From assembly GCF_002804065.1 (NCBI RefSeq), contig NZ_CP024955.1, positions 682,001 to 746,000 of the forward strand: a stretch of DNA of 64,000 nt, in the 5' to 3' direction. Every line of letters starts with the position of its first letter. Positions within the stretch are counted from its first letter, which is position 1. The position numbers and the translations under genes are program-made. Source of the DNA: Kyrpidia spormannii (GTDB lineage: Bacteria; Bacillota; Bacilli; Kyrpidiales; Kyrpidiaceae). The notes under the pieces were generated by a model, which did no database searches, was not told where the DNA came from, and worked only from the letters and a program-made list of their open reading frames with translations. Below, piece by piece: positions 58,697-64,000 of this stretch.

Positions 58697-60367
58697 ATGG
58701 CGGAAGCACAAGTGGCGGAAGCCCAGAACGTGCGGGTGGACCGAGCGGCAGCCCGGTTGAGCTTGGCTTACGTGTTGGTGGCGTTTTTGTCCTTCGGAGT
58801 GGCGGCCATCGCCGGCCTGCTCCAAGGTCTGGACCGGGGCGGCGTCATCACCCTGCCGAAATGGTTGAACTATTACCAGATTCTCACTGCGCACGGTGTG
58901 TACATGGGGCTTCTTTTCACCACCTACTTTATCATTGGCTTTTTCTTTTCCGGTGTCGCCCGAACCACTGGCGGTTCATTGCCCCCGGTGGCCCGCAGGT
59001 TAGGCTGGCTCGGCTGGTGGATGATGGTCATCGGGCAAGTGGCGGCGACCTTCGAAGTATTGGCGGGAAATGCGTCGGTCCTGTACACGTTTTACGCGCC
59101 GATGAAGGCGTCGCCGCTCTTCTATATCGGCACGGCCTTGGTGGTGGTGGGCAGCTGGTTCGGCGGGTACGGCGTCTTTGCGGCATACCGAATCTGGAAA
59201 CGGAAAAATCCCGGTAAGCTCTCGCCCCTCTTTACCTTTATGGCCTTTGCCACCATGCTGCTCTGGCAGATCGCGACCATTGGCGTGGCCCTGGAGGTCG
59301 TCCTGCAACTGATTCCGTGGTCTTTTGGTTGGGTTTCGACCGTCAATGTGTTACTGAGCCGGATGTTGTTCTGGTATTTCGGCCATCCCCTGGTGTATTT
59401 CTGGCTGCTGCCAGCATACACTATGTGGTATGCGGTGATGCCGAAAATCGTCGGCGGCAAGGTGTTCAGCGACGCCTTGGCGCGAACCAGTTTCGTGATG
59501 TTTATCCTGCTCTCGACGCCCGTTGGCTTTCACCATCAATTGTTGGAGCCGGGTATTCCGCCCCTGTGGAAATTCTTGCACGTGATCTTGACCATGTTTG
59601 TCGTGATTCCTTCACTGATGACCGCTTTCAATATGTTTGCGGTGTTTGAATCGGCAGGCCGCGCCAAGGGGGCGACGGGGCTGTTCGGGTGGTTTAAAAA
59701 GCTCCCCTGGAACGATGTGCGGTTTATGGTCCCGATGATGGGCATGATCGCCTTCATTCCGGGCGGGGCCGGCGGGATTGTCAACGCCAGTAACCAGATG
59801 AACGAGGTCGTGCACAATACGATCTTTGTGACAGGTCACTTCCACCTGACCGTCGGCACGGCAGTGGCCATGACCTTCTTCGGCATCAGCTACTGGCTGT
59901 TGCCGCATCTTACCGGACGAAAATTGACCCGGGCAGCCAACCGGGTCGGACTGATCCAGGCGGTGATCTGGGGGACGGGGATGCTGCTCATGTCCGGTGC
60001 CATGCATTACATGGGGCTCTTGGGTGTACCCCGGCGCACTGCCTACACGACCTACATGAATGACCCCACTGCACTCAGCTGGATGCCCCTCGAGGGGGTC
60101 ATGGCCCTCGGTGGTACGCTGCTCTTCATTGGAGCCATGCTCATGATCGGCATGGTGGTTTACTTGACCTGGTTTGCCCCGAAAGGCTTCGAGGAGTATC
60201 CGATCGGCGAGGTCGCCAATCCTGCGGAGGCGACGCCCCGGTTGCTGGAGCGGTGGCCGGTGCTCATTTCCCTGGCTGCCGTCTTGATCCTGGTGGCTTA
60301 CGCATATCCCGTGATCGATACGCTGCAAAATGCGCCTCCCAGCGCTCCGGGGATCCGGACTTGGTAA
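58697..60367 (+). CDS. cbaA: Cytochrome c oxidase ba3-type subunit I
   Basis: 556 residues, about 13 membrane helices. LTAHGVYMGLLFTTYF (low-spin heme His), YFGHPLVYFWLLPAYTMWY (CuB His and nearby Tyr), GFHHQLLEPG (CuB His pair) and FVTGHFHLTVGTA (heme His pair) give the full metal set of a B-family heme-copper oxidase, which lacks the D-channel residues of A-type enzymes. It is a low-oxygen-adapted, proton-pumping terminal oxidase; cydAB elsewhere in the window is the non-pumping alternative. Confidence 0.95.
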   Translation: MAEAQVAEAQNVRVDRAAARLSLAYVLVAFLSFGVAAIAGLLQGLDRGGVITLPKWLNYYQILTAHGVYMGLLFTTYFIIGFFFSGVARTTGGSLPPVARRLGWLGWWMMVIGQVAATFEVLAGNASVLYTFYAPMKASPLFYIGTALVVVGSWFGGYGVFAAYRIWKRKNPGKLSPLFTFMAFATMLLWQIATIGVALEVVLQLIPWSFGWVSTVNVLLSRMLFWYFGHPLVYFWLLPAYTMWYAVMPKIVGGKVFSDALARTSFVMFILLSTPVGFHHQLLEPGIPPLWKFLHVILTMFVVIPSLMTAFNMFAVFESAGRAKGATGLFGWFKKLPWNDVRFMVPMMGMIAFIPGGAGGIVNASNQMNEVVHNTIFVTGHFHLTVGTAVAMTFFGISYWLLPHLTGRKLTRAANRVGLIQAVIWGTGMLLMSGAMHYMGLLGVPRRTAYTTYMNDPTALSWMPLEGVMALGGTLLFIGAMLMIGMVVYLTWFAPKGFEEYPIGEVANPAEATPRLLERWPVLISLAAVLILVAYAYPVIDTLQNAPPSAPGIRTW

Positions 60368-60383
60368 AAAAGTTGAAGGAGGC

Positions 60384-60416
60384 GGGGACGGCCCAGCGCC
60401 GCCCTCGTCTTTTTTA
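60384..60416 (+). terminator. Terminator after the ba3-oxidase operon
   Basis: GGGGACGGC / GCCGCCCTC stem (one mismatch, one G-U), 5-base loop, then GTC and seven T. The fadR -35 box begins at the next base. Confidence 0.78.
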
Positions 60417-60469
60417 TTGACAAAGCGAACGGTCGGTCGATAGAATAAGAATGAATGAATCACCATTCA
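60417..60469 (+). promoter_or_regulatory. fadR promoter with FadR-box operator
   Basis: TTGACA (60417-60422), 18-bp spacer, TAGAAT (60441-60446). At 60452-60469, TGAATGAATCACCATTCA matches the Bacillus FadR consensus TGAATGAMTANTCATTCA at 16 of 18 positions and covers the probable start of transcription. The spacer also holds CGAACGGTCGGTCG, similar to the operator near 8402. Confidence 0.8.
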
Positions 60470-60479
60470 TTTTACCGGG

Positions 60480-61127
60480 GTGAGAGCGATTGCGCTGCGC
60501 AAGGATCGAGCAAAGTACGTAGCGATTCTGCAGGCGGCCGTAAAAGTCATGGCCGAGTCCGGGTACTACAATGCCCAGGTGTCCCGGATTGCCCGGGAGG
60601 CCGGGGTCGCGGACGGCACCGTGTACCTCTATTTTAAAAACAAAGAGGATATTCTCATCTCCATCCTCCGGGAGACCATCGGGGAGATCATCGAACGGGT
60701 CCAGGCGGCCCTGACCGGGCTCGAGGATCCCGCCGAGATGTTGCATCGATTGGTGTTTCTGTACTTTCGGGGACTTGCGGAAACGAAAGACCTGGCCATG
60801 GTCACCCAGGTCCACCTCCGTCAGACCAATCCCGACGTGAGGCGCAAGATCGGCGACATTATGCGCCCGTATTATCGAATCATCGACAGGATCATCGAGC
60901 GGGGAGTGGAGCGGGGGATGTTTCGACCGACCATCGATCGGCGCATCGCCCGGCGAATGATCTTTGGCACCATGGACGAAACGGTCACCGCCTGGGTTTT
61001 GACTGGGGCGAAATATGACCTGGTGGCCTTGGCGGGTCCGGTGGTAGACTTGTTACTCGGAGGGCTGGTCCGCCGCGAAGATGAGCGATGGCGAAGAGAA
61101 CCGGACAGAAAGGAGTCCTTGGGATGA
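60480..61127 (+). CDS. fadR: Fatty-acid degradation repressor FadR (TetR family, YsiA-type)
   Basis: 215 residues. SGYYNAQVSRIAREAGVADGTVYLYFKNKEDILISIL and the C-terminal ARRMIFGTMDETVTAWVLTG, KYDLVALA closely follow Bacillus FadR (YsiA). It represses beta-oxidation genes and is released by long-chain acyl-CoA. As in Bacillus it is co-transcribed with etfB and etfA, but fadB and lcfA are absent here. The GTG start at 60480 has no good ribosome-binding site; a few codons downstream GGGGTGAG would suit a rare ATT or CTG, so the start is uncertain. Confidence 0.93.
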   Translation: MRAIALRKDRAKYVAILQAAVKVMAESGYYNAQVSRIAREAGVADGTVYLYFKNKEDILISILRETIGEIIERVQAALTGLEDPAEMLHRLVFLYFRGLAETKDLAMVTQVHLRQTNPDVRRKIGDIMRPYYRIIDRIIERGVERGMFRPTIDRRIARRMIFGTMDETVTAWVLTGAKYDLVALAGPVVDLLLGGLVRREDERWRREPDRKESLG

Positions 61128-61891
61128 ACATCATTGTGTGCATGAAACAGACCTTCGATACCGAGGAACGCATCGTTCTCGACAATGGAAAGATTAAGGA
61201 AGACGGGGTCAAGTTCGTGATCAACCCATACGACGAGTTCGCGGTGGAAGAGGCGATCCGCCTCAAGGAACAGCACGGAGGCCAGGTTACGGTGATCACT
61301 CTCGGGCCGGCCCGGGCGGAGGAAGCGTTGCGGACGGCGTTGGCCATGGGGGCGGACGAAGCGGTCATCGTCGATGATCCCGGCTTGCTGGGAGATGAAT
61401 TCACGGCGGCTCAAGTGTTGGCCAAGGCCGTCGAGAAGCATCCGTACGATATCGTTCTTGCGGGGAATCAGGCGGTGGACGACGGCTCGGGTCAGGTGGC
61501 TGTCCGGCTGGCCGAGCTACTCGGCATCCCGCATATCGGCACGGTTACAAAGCTCGAGGTGGCGGACGGGAAGGTGCGGGCAGAGCGGGATGCGGAAGGG
61601 GACGTCGAGGTGGTGGAGGGCACCTTGCCCATCCTGGTCACCGCTCAACAGGGGCTCAATGAGCCGCGGTATCCGTCGTTGATCGGTATTCGCAAGGCGA
61701 ACAAGAAGCCGATCACCCGATATACGGCGGCTGACCTCGGCCTCGACGCCGCAGGCGTCGCTGCGAAAGCGGAGATTCTGGAGACCTTCCTGCCCAAGCC
61801 AAAGGCTGGCGGGAGGATTCTCCAGGGGGATTTGGCCGATCAGGTGAAGGAATTGGTTCAGGCCCTGCGTTCAGACGAAAAAGTCCTGTAA
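61124..61891 (+). CDS. etfB: Electron transfer flavoprotein beta subunit
   Basis: 255 residues. MNIIVCMKQTFDTEERI, DGVKFVINPYDEFAVEEAIRLKE, VLAGNQAVDDGSGQVAVRLAELLG and PRYPSLIGIRKANKKPI are EtfB signatures. Binds AMP and carries electrons from acyl-CoA dehydrogenases to the quinone pool. ATGA overlap with fadR, AAAGGAG upstream. etfA follows after 24 bp. Confidence 0.95.
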   Translation: MNIIVCMKQTFDTEERIVLDNGKIKEDGVKFVINPYDEFAVEEAIRLKEQHGGQVTVITLGPARAEEALRTALAMGADEAVIVDDPGLLGDEFTAAQVLAKAVEKHPYDIVLAGNQAVDDGSGQVAVRLAELLGIPHIGTVTKLEVADGKVRAERDAEGDVEVVEGTLPILVTAQQGLNEPRYPSLIGIRKANKKPITRYTAADLGLDAAGVAAKAEILETFLPKPKAGGRILQGDLADQVKELVQALRSDEKVL

Positions 61892-61915
61892 GGTATAGAG
61901 AGAGGAGAGACGACA

Positions 61916-62896
61916 ATGGCGCGTACATGTTTGGTGATGGCGGACCTGCGCGGGGGCAAAGTCCGGAATGTGACCTATGAAGCTCTGGCCGCTGCCCGGC
62001 GCTTGGCGGAGGGCGGAGAAGTTTCTGTTGCTCTCGTCGGGGATGGCGTAAGCGGATTTGCCCAGGGGCTGGGGGCGTACGGCGCCGATAAAGTGTACGT
62101 CGTGGAAGATGCCGGGTTGAAGTATTATACACCGGACGCTTATGCCTCGGTGATGGAGCGGCTGATCCGAACGGCAGATCCCGACGTGGTGCTCTTCGCC
62201 CACTCCGCTATTGGCCGGGACTTGGCGCCGAAGCTCGCGGCCCGGTTTGGCGCGGGTCAAGTGTCCGATGTGGTGGACGTGGGGCTGGAAGACGGCAAGA
62301 TCGTGTTTACGCGGCCGATTTATGCCGGGAAAGCCTTTACCAAGGTGACGATCTCAGACGGCAAGGTGTTTGCGACCGTCCGGCCGAACAACCTGTCCGC
62401 TGATGAGCCGGATGCGGGACGGAGTGCCACTGTGGAAACGGTGGGGGCGGGTCTATCGGGCGCCTCCTTGCGGACCGTGGTGAAAGAAGTGGTGCAAAAG
62501 GCCACTTCCGGTGTGGATTTGACCGAGGCCAAGATTATCGTTTCCGGCGGTCGGGGGGTCAAGAGCGCGGAGGGCTTCAAGCCGCTGTATGAACTGGCCG
62601 AGGTTCTCGGGGCGGCGGTGGGTGCTTCCCGGGCGGCCTGTGATGCCGGTTACTGTGATTATTCGATGCAGATCGGGCAGACCGGCAAGGTGGTGACGCC
62701 GGATCTGTACATCGCCTGCGGAATTTCGGGTGCGATCCAACACCTGGCCGGCATGTCAAACTCGAAGGTGATCGTGGCTATCAACAAAGATCCGGAAGCG
62801 CCGATTTTTAAAGTGGCGAATTACGGGATTGTCGGCGATCTGTTCGAAGTGGTTCCCATGCTCACCGAGGAATTGAAGAAAGTTCTCGCCGATTGA
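61916..62896 (+). CDS. etfA: Electron transfer flavoprotein alpha subunit
   Basis: 326 residues. The C-terminal FAD domain is complete: [39 protein letters not shown] and [19 protein letters not shown]. Forms the EtfAB dimer with etfB for beta-oxidation. Ribosome-binding site GAGAGGAGAG. Closed by a strong terminator at 62960. Confidence 0.96.
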   Translation: MARTCLVMADLRGGKVRNVTYEALAAARRLAEGGEVSVALVGDGVSGFAQGLGAYGADKVYVVEDAGLKYYTPDAYASVMERLIRTADPDVVLFAHSAIGRDLAPKLAARFGAGQVSDVVDVGLEDGKIVFTRPIYAGKAFTKVTISDGKVFATVRPNNLSADEPDAGRSATVETVGAGLSGASLRTVVKEVVQKATSGVDLTEAKIIVSGGRGVKSAEGFKPLYELAEVLGAAVGASRAACDAGYCDYSMQIGQTGKVVTPDLYIACGISGAIQHLAGMSNSKVIVAINKDPEAPIFKVANYGIVGDLFEVVPMLTEELKKVLAD

Positions 62897-62959
62897 GGCT
62901 GGTGAGTTCCGGTCCGCGAGGGCGGTACCCCGGCGGTACAAGGAGGTAGAAGGCAGAAG

Positions 62960-62987
62960 GGTCGGCGCCTCGCGCGCCGGCCTTTTT
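62960..62987 (+). terminator. Rho-independent terminator after etfA
   Basis: GGTCGGCGC / GCGCCGGCC, a 9-bp stem (one G-U) with loop CTCGC, followed by TTTTT. Confidence 0.9.
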
Positions 62988-63045
62988 GTCGTCGGGCAAC
63001 GCTTTTGTTATACTGGCTTTTGGCGATGTGCGGGGGGTGAAGGAG

Positions 63046-63918
63046 ATGAACCGGCCTGAATACATTCAGGAGCGAGACGGGGCTTTGTGGTTGACTGAAG
63101 TGGAATCGGGTCATCTGAAATTAAACTGGAGATTAAAAAACGTTCTTCACGTGGAACGGTCGCCCTTTCAAGAGATCGCTATCGTGGACACGGAAACCTT
63201 CGGCAGGGCGCTGGTCCTGGACGGCGTGGTGCAGACCACGGCGGGGGATGAGTTTATCTATAACGAAATGATCAGCCATGTCCCCTTGGCCTTGCACCCA
63301 AATCCGAAGCAAGTCCTGGTGATCGGCGGAGGCGACGGGGGCGCGGTGCGGGAGTGTCTAAAATATCCTTCGGTGGAGCGGGTGGATCTGGTGGAGATCG
63401 ATGAGCAGGTCACCAGTGCTTGCAGGACGTATCTGCCCGAGCTCGCTGGACAGTTGGACGATCCCCGGGTGCGCACGCGGTTTGAAGACGGGGTGCAGTA
63501 TATAAAGGGCGTCGAGAATCAGTACGATGTGATCATCGTCGACTCCTCGGATCCCATTGGCCCCGCCACGGTTCTCTTTGAGGAACCGTTTTACCGCTCG
63601 GTGAAAGCGGCTCTTCGCCCGGGCGGAATCATGGTTTGCCAGAGTGAGTCCCCGCTTTTTTATCTGCCGGTGCTTCAAAATACCCGTCGGGTGCTAAACG
63701 AGTTGTTTCCCGTTACCCGGACCTATTGGGCCCCGGTACCGACATATCCTGGGGCTTTGTGGACCTTTACTTTGGGGTGTTTGTTCGATCCGTTTGAGGA
63801 TTCCGGATGGACCCGCCGGATTCGCGAGGAGAGTACACGGTATGTAACCGCCGATCTTGCGGAGGGGAGTTTTGCCTTGCCCGCCTTTGTGCGCCGCGCC
63901 CTCGGGGTGGCGGAATGA
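63046..63918 (+). CDS. speE: Spermidine synthase (polyamine aminopropyltransferase)
   Basis: 290 residues. VIGGGDGGAVRE binds decarboxylated S-adenosylmethionine; VDLVEIDE and IIVDSSDPIGPA (catalytic Asp) and TYPGALWTF complete the active site. The ATG follows GGTGAAGGAG. Transfers aminopropyl groups to putrescine (or agmatine in thermophiles). The stop overlaps the next gene start, so the two are coupled. Confidence 0.95.
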   Translation: MNRPEYIQERDGALWLTEVESGHLKLNWRLKNVLHVERSPFQEIAIVDTETFGRALVLDGVVQTTAGDEFIYNEMISHVPLALHPNPKQVLVIGGGDGGAVRECLKYPSVERVDLVEIDEQVTSACRTYLPELAGQLDDPRVRTRFEDGVQYIKGVENQYDVIIVDSSDPIGPATVLFEEPFYRSVKAALRPGGIMVCQSESPLFYLPVLQNTRRVLNELFPVTRTYWAPVPTYPGALWTFTLGCLFDPFEDSGWTRRIREESTRYVTADLAEGSFALPAFVRRALGVAE

Positions 63919-64000
63919 GGATCGGGCGGCGGGAGAGCGTTGAGGATCCGGAAACCTCTTGGCGGCGACCACTCTACCTTCTGTGGCTCAGCAATTTTAT
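63915..64000 (+). CDS. Probable MFS transporter, N-terminal fragment (runs off the window)
   Basis: An ATG overlapping the speE stop (ATGA) opens a frame of 28 codons to the window edge: a charged cytoplasmic start, then SWRRPLYLLWLSNF, which resembles the beginning of the first helix of major-facilitator transporters. Too short for a firm call. Confidence 0.4.
   Translation, partial: MRIGRRESVEDPETSWRRPLYLLWLSNF

Overview
This 64 kb window is chromosomal, GC-rich DNA from an aerobic, probably thermophilic member of the Bacillota. It most resembles the Alicyclobacillaceae / Kyrpidia type; the genus is inferred from gene content, not from any marker gene. Supporting signs are Bacillus-type proteins (FadR/YsiA followed by EtfBA, RelQ/YjbM, YitT, the YueJ-type nicotinamidase), strong AGGAGG ribosome-binding sites, frequent GTG/TTG starts and tight ATGA/TGATG gene overlaps. 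I saw no rRNA, tRNA, CRISPR array, phage or insertion sequence.

Layout. 1-6.4 kb: the C-terminal end of a sigma-54 activator, a minus-strand 5-oxoproline operon (pxpB-pxpC-pxpA plus a biotinyl carrier gene) and a divergent GABA operon (gabT-gabD). Two near-perfect -24/-12 promoters and palindromic sites lie between them. 6.4-11.2 kb: divergent acyl-CoA genes (FabG-like SDR and a HadA/HadB-like dehydratase pair on minus; an acyl-CoA ligase and a phosphotriesterase-family hydrolase on plus) around a palindromic operator. 11.3-26.5 kb: mixed envelope and transport genes: uppP, yitT, a GntR-ABC efflux operon, a catalytically incomplete MltG-like membrane protein, an NCS2 permease, a glycerophosphodiesterase, a UbiB kinase, a D-2-hydroxyacid dehydrogenase, a TetR-HlyD-ABC2 permease operon, a LysE exporter and a DUF5654 protein. 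26.6-31.9 kb: cytochrome bd oxidase (cydAB), an MFS remnant and a YyaL-type thioredoxin-domain protein.

31.9-53.8 kb is a cobalt/cobalamin region. One cobalamin riboswitch precedes a NiCoT cobalt transporter. Then come relQ, a B12-binding radical-SAM protein, a heptad-repeat coiled-coil protein and cobK (minus strand). A second cobalamin riboswitch with a clear terminator precedes a polycistron of overlapping genes: cbiC-cbiD-cbiET-cbiL-cbiF-cbiG-cbiA-cbiX-cbiH-cobT-cobQ-(cbiZ::cobU fusion)-cbiB-cobS-cobD. Together with cobK this covers the cobalt-early (anaerobic) route from sirohydrochlorin to cobalamin. Uroporphyrinogen methyltransferase and the corrinoid adenosyltransferase are not in the window. 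A nicotinamidase gene (pncA) follows; nicotinate feeds the NaMN used by CobT.

54.4-64 kb: an ECF module (ecfT plus two ATPase domains fused in one protein) divergent from bioY, a ba3-type cytochrome c oxidase operon including a 49-residue subunit IIa gene, a fadR-etfB-etfA operon with an operator matching the Bacillus FadR box, speE, and the start of a gene that resembles an MFS transporter.
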